DNA of 64,000 bases. It comes from Melioribacter sp051488665. Its GTDB lineage: Bacteria; Bacteroidota; Ignavibacteria; Ignavibacteriales; Melioribacteraceae. The first letter of the stretch is position 1. Every line of letters starts with the position of its first letter. The stretch covers positions 62,001 to 126,000 of the forward strand of contig NZ_JBPSEG010000004.1 in assembly GCF_051488665.1 (NCBI RefSeq), given 5' to 3'. This document shows, one piece after another, positions 36,518-44,012 of the stretch. The position numbers and the translations under genes were made by a program. Under the pieces are notes generated by a model that ran no database searches, had not been told where the DNA came from, and worked only from the letters and a program-made list of their open reading frames with translations.

Positions 36518-36934
36518 ATGAAAATGACTAAAATTTTCCAAACAAATAAAAATAAAATTATAAATATTGCAAATGCAGTACTTTATTATTTATTAATTTT
36601 TTATCTTTTTATTAATTCATTATTGTCTTTGCTTCAGCCGAAACCTTTGTTCGATAGATTAACGGGAGATATTGGCATTACTCCAGAAATAGCTTTTTTC
36701 TCTGTAACTTTAATGCCATTATTCAGTCTAATTCTTAGCGTGCTGCTTTTCTTTAAAGTTAAAACTAAATTTATATTGACTATAATTTCGATAACTTACT
36801 TTATCCATTTAATTATTTATTTAACGGTATTTGTTTTAACAGATTTCCTATTGCTGACAGAACTATTAACAACCCTTATTATTATTTTTATTACGTCAAT
36901 CCTGCTTAAATACGACGCTCCCGTCTTACGATAG
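36518..36934 (+). CDS. Small membrane protein of unknown function
   Basis: 138 residues with four predicted membrane helices and short loops; very rich in Ile, Leu and Phe, no known motif. I used ATG 36518 (MKMTKIFQTNKNK), preceded by GCAGGG; ATG 36524 is an alternative. The open frame extends upstream through the GC-rich palindrome, but that stretch looks non-coding. It is AT-rich like the LuxR gene before it, and may be its target. Confidence 0.6.
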   Translation: MKMTKIFQTNKNKIINIANAVLYYLLIFYLFINSLLSLLQPKPLFDRLTGDIGITPEIAFFSVTLMPLFSLILSVLLFFKVKTKFILTIISITYFIHLIIYLTVFVLTDFLLLTELLTTLIIIFITSILLKYDAPVLR

Positions 36935-37002
36935 CCAAAATATTCTACGGCTGAATTTCGTCCATTTTATTCATAATTTTAGATTACTAATTGAAAAAGC
37001 TT

Positions 37003-38418
37003 ATGTTATCTAAAGAAACAATAGAATTACTGCAGCATAATTATCCCGGTTATAAAATTGACGATATAAATGCAGATTATATCCATCCGGATAATTTTAA
37101 TAGAATATTGAATAGAATCATTAAAGATTTTTCTGTTGAAGTAGCGGGTGAATCTGCCGGCGGAAAGAAAATTTTTAAGATTAAATACGGACACGGTAAA
37201 ACTAAAATATTAATCTGGACGCAAATGCACGGCGACGAGCCAACCGCTACCGCCGCTATTCTCGACCTGCTTAACTTTCTAAACCGTCAGGATGACATTA
37301 ATAATTTGAAAAAGAAAATTAAAGAAAATCTTACATTATCTATTATACCGATGCTCAATCCGGACGGAGCAGAATTATTTACACGCGAAAATCTTATTGG
37401 TATTGATATAAACCGAGATGCCTTACGGCTTCAATCTCCCGAGGCAAGAGCTCTGATGAAAGAATTCGAAAATTTCGGTCCTGATTTCTCATTCAACATG
37501 CACGACCAAAATCGTTACTATACAATCGGAAGCAGCGATAAACTGCCGGCAATTTCATTCCTCGCTCCGCCGTTCGACTACAATTGCTCTTTGAACCCGG
37601 AGAGAATCAGGAGCATGAAACTTATTGTAGAACTTAACCGGCTTCTTTCGATCATTACTCCTGACTCAACTGCCAGATATAACGACGAGCACGAGCCGAG
37701 GTCATTCGGCGATAATTTTGCAGGCAAAGGCTCAAGCGTTATTCTTATAGAATCGGGGAATACGCTTGAACCCGGCGGAAAAGAATTTATACGCAAGCTG
37801 AATTTTTTCCTTCTTCTGACGGCGCTTGACTCAATTGCCGATAATTCATACATGAATAATGAGGAAAAACTTTATTTCGACATTCCAGAAAATAAAGAAA
37901 GGATGTACGACATCATTCTTCGAAATACGGAGATGGAAAAAAATAATCATTCCTATATTGTCGATATAGGGATTAAAAGGGCAAAGAAATACGACGTTAA
38001 AAAACAAAGATTCTATTACAAAAGCAGCATTGAAGAAATCGGAGATCTTTCTACTTTTACGGCATGGGAAGACTATGACCTTAAAGGATTTTCCATTAAG
38101 CCGTTAAAATATTTCCCAAGCGTAAATGTCAAGGATTTCACAAATACCGATATAACCGAATTATTAAAAAATGGTTACGGTTTTATAGCAGGCGATATAC
38201 AAACCGGCGACGGCGCTTATACTTTATTGCCAATCAATCTTGCAAAATCAAATAAACCGCACTTTGATTTAAAAATCGGAGAGCCCGCAAATTTTATGCT
38301 GTCGAATAAAGCAAACGAATATTATATTCTGATTAACGGTTTTATGGTATCGGACAAAGAATTAAATTGCTTACGGGATTTATCGGACAAAATCGCGAAC
38401 GCCCTTGTTTATGATTAG
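37003..38418 (+). CDS. M14-family zinc carboxypeptidase-like protein
   Basis: 471 residues. Zinc ligands HGDE (about 75-78: WTQMHGDEPTATAAILDLL) and the third His in NMHDQNRYY (about 166), with the catalytic-type glutamate in VILIESGN (about 250). DINRDA and NPDGAELF are the substrate-binding segments of the family. No signal peptide, so it is likely cytoplasmic, as for succinylglutamate-desuccinylase-like or murein-peptide amidases. The C-terminal third (about 290-471) is unassigned. ATG 37003 is preferred over TTG 36991. Confidence 0.85.
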   Translation: MLSKETIELLQHNYPGYKIDDINADYIHPDNFNRILNRIIKDFSVEVAGESAGGKKIFKIKYGHGKTKILIWTQMHGDEPTATAAILDLLNFLNRQDDINNLKKKIKENLTLSIIPMLNPDGAELFTRENLIGIDINRDALRLQSPEARALMKEFENFGPDFSFNMHDQNRYYTIGSSDKLPAISFLAPPFDYNCSLNPERIRSMKLIVELNRLLSIITPDSTARYNDEHEPRSFGDNFAGKGSSVILIESGNTLEPGGKEFIRKLNFFLLLTALDSIADNSYMNNEEKLYFDIPENKERMYDIILRNTEMEKNNHSYIVDIGIKRAKKYDVKKQRFYYKSSIEEIGDLSTFTAWEDYDLKGFSIKPLKYFPSVNVKDFTNTDITELLKNGYGFIAGDIQTGDGAYTLLPINLAKSNKPHFDLKIGEPANFMLSNKANEYYILINGFMVSDKELNCLRDLSDKIANALVYD

Positions 38419-38426
38419 CACAGCAA

Positions 38427-39023
38427 ATGACAAAAGAAAATAACATAACGACCAATCAAGACGTTTATAAAGAATTCGAGCAGGAAGCCATTCCTCACAT
38501 GAACGCTCTCTACAATTTTGCATTGAGACTGACAGGCGACCCGGACGAAGCGGACGATCTTCTTCAGGAAACTTATCTCAAAGCGTTCAGATTTTTCGAC
38601 AAGTTTGAAAAAGGCACTAATTGCAAGGCATGGCTATATCGCATTATGAAGAATTCGTTCATTAACGACTATCGCAAAATTACCAAAGAACCGACAAAAG
38701 TAGATTACGAGGACGTACAGAATTTTTATGAAACTATTAAGGCGGAAGAAGTTACGTTTAATCATTATCAGTCCGATGCGTTCGGCAATCTTCTTGACGA
38801 CGACATTACCGGAGCAATTTCGAATCTGCCTGAGGATTTCAGAACCGTAATAATATTAAGCGATATCGAGGGATTTTCTTACGAAGAGATAGCCGATTTT
38901 GTGGATATTCCGGTTGGCACTGTCCGCTCGAGGCTTCACAGAGCAAGGAAAATGCTCTATTCAAAGCTTTTCGATTACGCTAAATCAAAAGGTTTCCTAA
39001 AAAAAGCTGGTAAAAACAGGTAA
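38427..39023 (+). CDS. ECF-type RNA polymerase sigma factor
   Basis: 198 residues. Region 2 has LRLTGDPDEADDLLQETYLKAF and WLYRIMKNSFINDYRK; region 4 has LPEDFRTVIILSDIEGFSYEEIADFVDIPVGTVRSRLHRARKML. A linker of about 45 residues joins them. The sequence is close to the SigH/SigR-like ECF group, which answers oxidative or envelope stress. No anti-sigma gene is adjacent; a universal stress protein follows 1 nt later and may be co-expressed. Confidence 0.93.
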   Translation: MTKENNITTNQDVYKEFEQEAIPHMNALYNFALRLTGDPDEADDLLQETYLKAFRFFDKFEKGTNCKAWLYRIMKNSFINDYRKITKEPTKVDYEDVQNFYETIKAEEVTFNHYQSDAFGNLLDDDITGAISNLPEDFRTVIILSDIEGFSYEEIADFVDIPVGTVRSRLHRARKMLYSKLFDYAKSKGFLKKAGKNR

Positions 39024-39024
39024 T

Positions 39025-39492
39025 ATGAAAAACGTAAAAAATATTATAATGCCGACAGATTTCAGCAAACTGTCGCTTTCCGCATTCGAACTCGTAAAGC
39101 AAATATCGGAGCTGATTAATGCCGAAATACACATAATTCATGTGGCGGAAAAGAATCCGCCGATAATTTCGATGAAGTCTTACAATATCGACGAGAGCGA
39201 ATTAAAATCCAGGTACATGGAACAAACACGGGAAGAACTGGAAAAGATTGCCGAGGAATTGCGGGACGAGACCGACAGCAAAATTAAGTCAGTTCTTTTG
39301 ACCGGACTCGATTTTGAAGAGATTGTTAAATATGCGGCTGAGTTACACAAACCCGACGAAGCCGAATCATTAATCGTAATCGCGACGCACGGCAGAACCG
39401 GTTTAATGCATACATTGATGGGAAGCGTAGCGGAAAAAGTAATCCGCTATGCAAGATGTCCCGTCTTGGTTGTTCCTCATATGTCCGATTGA
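39025..39492 (+). CDS. Universal stress protein (UspA family)
   Basis: 155 residues. The Usp fold is shown by IIMPTDFSKLSLSAFELVKQI at the N-terminus and the ATP-binding motif ATHGRTGLMHTLMGSVAEKVIRYARCPVLVV (G-2x-G-9x-G-S/T type) at the C-terminus. It presumably binds ATP. It is one nucleotide after the ECF sigma gene. Confidence 0.93.
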   Translation: MKNVKNIIMPTDFSKLSLSAFELVKQISELINAEIHIIHVAEKNPPIISMKSYNIDESELKSRYMEQTREELEKIAEELRDETDSKIKSVLLTGLDFEEIVKYAAELHKPDEAESLIVIATHGRTGLMHTLMGSVAEKVIRYARCPVLVVPHMSD

Positions 39493-39566
39493 TTCTTTTC
39501 GAATTTATTTATAAGTTTGAATGCTAAATAATTTTTTATAGAATCAAATAAAGGCAGGTGATAAGA

Positions 39567-39770
39567 GTGGTAGGCATCATAGTCCAGGAAAACGAGAACA
39601 TCGACAAGGCTTTAAAGCGCTTCAAAAAGAAATACGAACGTTCCGGTATTCTTAAAGAATACAAGAAGAGAACGTTTTACGTTAAGCCGTCGATTGAGAA
39701 AAGGATGGACATGATCAAAGCCAAGAGAAGAGCTTCGCGAGAGCAGGCTCTCAGAGACAGAAAGGCTTGA
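39567..39770 (+). CDS. rpsU: 30S ribosomal protein S21
   Basis: 67 residues from a GTG start at 39567. The sequence NIDKALKRFKKKYERSG and KKRTFYVKPS fits bS21, with a basic C-terminus. AGGTGA lies 5 nt before this GTG; another GTG at 39558 has its purine-rich motif too close. A strong terminator follows 4 nt after the stop. Confidence 0.93.
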   Translation: MVGIIVQENENIDKALKRFKKKYERSGILKEYKKRTFYVKPSIEKRMDMIKAKRRASREQALRDRKA

Positions 39771-39774
39771 CAAA

Positions 39775-39805
39775 AAACCCCGGCTATCCGGGGTTTATTT
39801 TTTTC
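39775..39805 (+). terminator. Intrinsic terminator after rpsU
   Basis: Stem AAACCCCGG/CCGGGGTTT with a CTAT loop, followed by TATTTTTTT. It overlaps the stop codon of the convergent LOG gene and, with the A-run before the stem, may work in both directions. Confidence 0.88.
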
Positions 39806-40640
39806 CGTTATTTTCGATTAAACTTCCCTTTTGATTCAGGAAATGTTTCTTGAAATGAGTCGTTATCTTATCGAAGGCTTCGTCCACCGTATTGCAAAAA
39901 TCGAATAATTTCATATCTTCCTTGCTGATTGTGCCGTGCTCGATTAACGCGTCAAAGTTAATTATTTCTTTCCAATAAGCTTCGTCGTAGATAATAATTT
40001 TCATCTTCTTGGTTACTTTCTTTGTTTGCACCAGAGTCAACACCTCCATCAATTCATCCATAGTGCCGAATCCGCCAGGGAATACGATAAGAGCCTTAGC
40101 CAGATACATAAACCAGAGCTTTCGCATGAAAAAGTAATGAAATTCGAAAGCAAGTTTATTATCGACGTACTTATTAACAAATTGCTCGTAAGGAATGCTT
40201 ATGTTCAAACCGATCGAATGACCGCCGGCTAAATAAGCGCCTTTATTTGCCGCTTCCATAATACCGGGACCGCCTCCGGTGCATATGATAAACCGGTTCC
40301 CGTTCCCGTCGAGCTTCTTCGACCAAAGCGTTAATTTTTTTGAAAGTTCTACGGCGTCTTCATAGTATTTCGACATTTCCAGAAGTTTAACAGCTTTGTC
40401 AAATTTTCTTTTTCCCGCCGGAGTGTTTTGCTTTTTTGCAGCGTTTACAAGTTTCAATGCGTCTCTTCTCGATATAATTCTAGCCGAGCCGAAGAAAACA
40501 ATAGTATCTATAATATTATTTTTTTCGAATCTTGATTTTGGTTCGTAATACTCGGATAATATTCGAATTGTTCGAGCTTCCGCAGAATTTAAGAATTCGG
40601 CGTTTTTATAAGCTTTGACAGGTCTTTTTGATTTGCCCAT
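39795..40640 (-). CDS. LOG-family (TIGR00730) nucleotide phosphoribohydrolase-like protein
   Basis: 281 residues. The LOG motifs GGGPGIMEAANKGA (about 120) and PGGFGTMDELMEVLT (about 189) are both present; the second carries the catalytic and ribose-binding residues. Enzymes of this family hydrolyse nucleoside 5'-monophosphates (cytokinin-type or AMP/purine NMPs) to base and ribose 5-phosphate. The N-terminus has about 70 extra residues relative to the minimal LOG protein, as in many Bacteroidota. Confidence 0.88.
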   Translation of the reverse strand: MGKSKRPVKAYKNAEFLNSAEARTIRILSEYYEPKSRFEKNNIIDTIVFFGSARIISRRDALKLVNAAKKQNTPAGKRKFDKAVKLLEMSKYYEDAVELSKKLTLWSKKLDGNGNRFIICTGGGPGIMEAANKGAYLAGGHSIGLNISIPYEQFVNKYVDNKLAFEFHYFFMRKLWFMYLAKALIVFPGGFGTMDELMEVLTLVQTKKVTKKMKIIIYDEAYWKEIINFDALIEHGTISKEDMKLFDFCNTVDEAFDKITTHFKKHFLNQKGSLIENNGKK

Positions 40641-40677
40641 TTTTACCTCGGATGGTTATAATAGGGAAGAATGAAAC

Positions 40678-40704
40678 GGGCGGACAAATACCGTCCGCCC
40701 TTTT
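40678..40704. terminator. Hairpin between secG and LOG gene
   Basis: Perfect 8-bp stem GGGCGGAC/GTCCGCCC with 7-nt loop. In the minus direction (secG) it is followed by GTTTC, a poor U-run; in the plus direction by TTTTATT. It is probably the secG terminator. Confidence 0.6.
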
Positions 40705-40713
40705 ATTAAAAAA

Positions 40714-41055
40714 TTACTGAGTCGGTTGTTCTGTCGATTGTTGAGGCAAAACTGGCGTAGCCGGCACTGATTGTTCGCCGCTGCCCTGAATTACGCTTTC
40801 ACGTTCAGTTATTGTAGATTTGCCCGGAAGAAAAAACAGATTGATTAAAATAGCCAATACAATCAACGCTCCCGCCAACCACCATGTAGATTTGCTCAAA
40901 AAATCCGCCGTTCTTCTCGAGCCGAACATTGTGCCGAACTGTCCTGTCCCGCCGAAAGTTCCGGCAAGTCCTCCTCCTTTGCTCGACTGCATCAAAACTA
41001 CTACAATCAACAAGAAGGATATAATCAATGCTATTGTAACTAAAATGCTGTACAT
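40714..41055 (-). CDS. secG: Protein translocase subunit SecG
   Basis: 113 residues. Two membrane helices (about 3-20 and 58-76) with the SecG loop VVLMQSSKGGGLAGTFGGTGQFGTMFGSRR between them. The C-terminal tail (about 80-113) is a Pro/Gln/Ser-rich extension. It assists SecYE in protein export. It is immediately downstream of a tRNA gene on the same strand. Confidence 0.93.
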   Translation of the reverse strand: MYSILVTIALIISFLLIVVVLMQSSKGGGLAGTFGGTGQFGTMFGSRRTADFLSKSTWWLAGALIVLAILINLFFLPGKSTITERESVIQGSGEQSVPATPVLPQQSTEQPTQ

Positions 41056-41077
41056 TCTTTATCTCCAAAAAAAATTG

Positions 41078-41151
41078 TAGCGAGGGAGGGATTCGAACCC
41101 CCGACACGTGGATTATGATTCCACTGCTCTAACCTACTGAGCTACCTCGCC
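41078..41151 (-). tRNA. tRNA with CAU anticodon, probably tRNA-Met (elongator)
   Basis: A 74-nt cloverleaf: acceptor GGCGAGG pairs with CCTCGCT, D-arm AGCTCAGT, anticodon stem GTGGA/TCCAC with loop ATCATAA (anticodon CAU), T-arm GGGGGTTCGAATCCCTCC, discriminator A. CCA is not encoded. The regular acceptor pairing excludes initiator tRNA. CAU can also belong to tRNA-Ile2, the TilS substrate; overall similarity to Bacteroidota elongator tRNA-Met favours Met. Confidence 0.9.
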
Positions 41152-41214
41152 AGTCATTTTAAAATCGGATAGTAAATATAAAGAGTTGCATCCCAAAGTT
41201 CAAGAATTTTTCTC

Positions 41215-42039
41215 TTATTGCATTTTTGATTTAATAAACTTCTGATATTCTTCATAGAAAATTCCCGGCGCTGAAGTGTCTTTGTATGTCAAAACATTCA
41301 AGCCCATTTCCGAAATTCTTTGTTCTGTACTTTCAATTCTGTCGAGAGGATCGGGGTGAGTCGACAGAAACGTCGCAATGCCGGCTTCTGCGGTCGATAT
41401 CTTACCGTCGTCCCGCAACTTCTCGAAAAAGAATTTGACGCTGCCGGGATAAAACCGTGTATCTTTCAAATATAAAATCGAATATTGATCGCTCTCGTCT
41501 TCGTTTGAACGGCTGTTTGCAAGCAGCGCCAAACCTGTAAACATGTTGGCTGCAAGCTCGGCAAGCTGCGTCGGATTATTTCCCAAAACAATACTCATCA
41601 CAAACGAAAGACCGTATGCAGCGGTTATTCGCTGCGTCGCATGCCGTCTTTCAACGTGAGCAATCTCGTGTCCTATAACTCCCGCAAGCGCCGCTTCCGA
41701 ATCGAGATATTTTAGCAATCCCGTATAAATATAGATGTAGCCACCCGGCACGGCAAAAGCATTCAGCACCGAGTCGTTATCGATAATTTCCATGCGATAG
41801 TTATATACAGTCCTTTTTTTTACTTCGGGCGAATTTAATATTTCGTTGAAAATGTTTTTCTCGATATAATTTTTCAGTTCGGGATTTTTGTCGTATATAG
41901 GATATTCCTCCGAATTTTTTCGTATCTCCTCGTCGAATTTTTTACCGAGCGTAACTTCGTCGCTGTCGGTAAATAAATTTATACCGGTAGAACATGCCGC
42001 CACAAAAATTATAAGGACTAAAGATGTTTTCTTTTTCAT
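41215..42039 (-). CDS. M48-family metalloprotease lipoprotein
   Basis: 274 residues. Lipobox FVAAC (Cys 16). The zinc motif HEIAHVERRHATQ (about 124) with downstream ESDQYSILYL is that of M48 peptidases of the BepA/LoiP kind, which act in the periplasm on misassembled outer-membrane proteins. The family's FAVPGGYIYIYTGLL precedes the motif. ATG overlaps the stop of the BtuC-type permease (ATGA). Confidence 0.92.
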   Translation of the reverse strand: MKKKTSLVLIIFVAACSTGINLFTDSDEVTLGKKFDEEIRKNSEEYPIYDKNPELKNYIEKNIFNEILNSPEVKKRTVYNYRMEIIDNDSVLNAFAVPGGYIYIYTGLLKYLDSEAALAGVIGHEIAHVERRHATQRITAAYGLSFVMSIVLGNNPTQLAELAANMFTGLALLANSRSNEDESDQYSILYLKDTRFYPGSVKFFFEKLRDDGKISTAEAGIATFLSTHPDPLDRIESTEQRISEMGLNVLTYKDTSAPGIFYEEYQKFIKSKMQ

Positions 42040-43046
42040 ATTGCCTCTGAGGTTCTTCTTTTTAATAAATAAATAAAAACGGGCGCGCCGATTAGAGATG
42101 TTATTGCGCCTACCGGCAGTTCAGCCGGCGAAATGACCGAACGCGCGATCGTATCGCACAATATTAAGAAAACAGCGCCTACGATAAAAGACGCCGGGAA
42201 AACAACCCGGTTATCGTTGCCGAAAATCAATCGGCATACGTGAGGTATTAACAACCCGACAAAACCGATAATTCCGCTGACAGATACAAGCGAACCTACA
42301 AGAAAGCTTGTTAATAAATATGCGCCGGTCTTCAGCAGTTCGGTGTTTACTCCCAATTGTTTGGCTGTGTAGGCGCCCATACTGAGAATGTTAAATTTAT
42401 TTGACAATGCCGTTAGCAGCAAGGATACAGACAAAGACACAAAGAGCACAGGGTATACATGTTCTTTGGGCGCCATCGAGATGTTGCCGATAAGCCAGAA
42501 AACAGCAGTCCTCAATGAATCGTTCAACATACTCATCATCAACAAAATTAACGCAGAGAAAAATGCGCCTACCATCACTCCCGAAAGCAACAGAGTATTC
42601 GGTTCGATTTCTCCGTATCTTTTGCCGAGGATAAAAACTAACGCCATTACAAGCAGAGCCCCGGAGAAGGACAGAATTTGAGTGCCCGCAAAAGTAAATC
42701 CCAACACGAATGAAAGAACGGCGCCGAACGTACCACCGCTCGATATACCGAGTATGTAAGGTTCTGCCAGCGGGTTCATCAGTATGGATTGAAAAACAGC
42801 TCCGGCAATCGACAAACCTCCGCCTATCGCCAGGGCATATAATATTCTCGGCAATCTGATATCAAAAATAATACGCGACGCCAATTCGTTCTTTTCGCTT
42901 CCTGTAAAAATTCCTATCAGGCTTTTTATTCCGAAATCAGCGCTTCCAACAGAAAGAGAAAATATTATCGCTCCAAGCAGAACAAACAATAAAGATGTAA
43001 TTTTGATTATATAAAGCGACGGGGTCAGTCTTTTAATTCTTTCCAT
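42036..43046 (-). CDS. FecCD/BtuC-type ABC transporter permease
   Basis: 336 residues with about nine or ten membrane helices. The family signatures RLPRILYALAIGGGLSIAGAVFQSILMNPLAEPYILGISSG and GLLIPHVCRLIFGND are intact. It imports iron-siderophores or vitamin B12. No ATPase or binding-protein gene is adjacent; the B12 riboswitch and receptor 6 kb away make cobalamin a fair guess. Its start overlaps the end of obg by 22 nt in another frame. Confidence 0.92.
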   Translation of the reverse strand: MERIKRLTPSLYIIKITSLLFVLLGAIIFSLSVGSADFGIKSLIGIFTGSEKNELASRIIFDIRLPRILYALAIGGGLSIAGAVFQSILMNPLAEPYILGISSGGTFGAVLSFVLGFTFAGTQILSFSGALLVMALVFILGKRYGEIEPNTLLLSGVMVGAFFSALILLMMSMLNDSLRTAVFWLIGNISMAPKEHVYPVLFVSLSVSLLLTALSNKFNILSMGAYTAKQLGVNTELLKTGAYLLTSFLVGSLVSVSGIIGFVGLLIPHVCRLIFGNDNRVVFPASFIVGAVFLILCDTIARSVISPAELPVGAITSLIGAPVFIYLLKRRTSEAI

Positions 43047-44011
43047 AATGTATCCAGCAATTCATCGATGCCGTAGCCGCTTACAGCCGAGAAAACGATA
43101 ATCTTTTCCTTGTGGTTATTCAACGTCAATGATTTTACTTTTTCAATTTGGTCATGCGTCAGCAAATCCGCTTTCGATATTCCGAATATTTTTTTCTTAG
43201 CTGCAAGCGTTTTCGAATAATTCTTTAATTCTTTTAAAAGAATATCAAAGTCGCGTTGATAGTCATCCGAAATTGCTTCTACCATGATTAATAATATTTT
43301 CGTCCTTTCTATATGTCTCAGAAATTTCAATCCCAATCCTTTCCCTTCATGAGCGCCTTCAATAATGCCGGGAATATCGGCAATTGTAAAACTGTCGTAT
43401 TCTTTATAACGAACAATTCCCAGATTGGGTTCGAGAGTGGTGAAAGGATAATCGGCAATTTTGGGTCGCGCTGCGGAAACCGCTGAAATCAAAGTGGATT
43501 TTCCGGCGTTGGGGAAACCGACGAGTCCCACATCCGCAATTAGTTTTAACTCGAGAATGACGTTCTTCTCTTCGCCCGCTTTTCCTTTTTCGGCGTAACG
43601 CGGAGTTTGATTGGTCGGCGTCGCAAAATTACTGTTTCCTTTCCCTCCTTTTCCGCCTTTGGCTGCTACAAATTGTTTCCCGTTTTCATTCAAATCGCAG
43701 AGAACCATTCCGGTTTCTTCGTCTTTAATAATTGTGCCTACGGGAACTTTAATAATTATGTCCTTTCCGTTGCGTCCGTCTTTTAAAGAATTACCGCCCG
43801 GTTGACCGTCTTCGGCGATATATTTTCTGTTGTATTTAAAATCGAGCAAAGTGCCTAAATTGGAGTCGGCTACAAATATAACGTCGCCGCCTTTGCCTCC
43901 GTTGCCGCCCGCCGGACCGCCTTTTGGAACGTACTTCTCTCTTCTAAAAGCTACCGCGCCGTCGCCGCCTTTCCCGGCTTTGACATAAATTTTTGCATAA
44001 TCGATAAACAT
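43025..44011 (-). CDS. obg: GTPase Obg/CgtA
   Basis: 328 residues from ATG 44011. The Gly-rich OBG domain (GKGGDGAVAFRREKYVPKGG, about 13-32) is followed by the GTPase domain: G1 GFPNAGKST (about 166), G3 DIPGIIEGAHEGKGLG, G4 SKAD. No C-terminal OCT domain, as is usual outside Firmicutes. It acts in 50S ribosome assembly and stress signalling. It starts 1 nt after the stop of the acidic-protein gene. Confidence 0.95.
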   Translation of the reverse strand: MFIDYAKIYVKAGKGGDGAVAFRREKYVPKGGPAGGNGGKGGDVIFVADSNLGTLLDFKYNRKYIAEDGQPGGNSLKDGRNGKDIIIKVPVGTIIKDEETGMVLCDLNENGKQFVAAKGGKGGKGNSNFATPTNQTPRYAEKGKAGEEKNVILELKLIADVGLVGFPNAGKSTLISAVSAARPKIADYPFTTLEPNLGIVRYKEYDSFTIADIPGIIEGAHEGKGLGLKFLRHIERTKILLIMVEAISDDYQRDFDILLKELKNYSKTLAAKKKIFGISKADLLTHDQIEKVKSLTLNNHKEKIIVFSAVSGYGIDELLDTLWKELKD

Positions 44012-44012
44012 A

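Noticed and set aside
38921..38940. TGGCAC as a sigma-54 promoter inside the ECF sigma gene
   Set aside because: There is no TTGC at the -12 spacing and it is within coding sequence.
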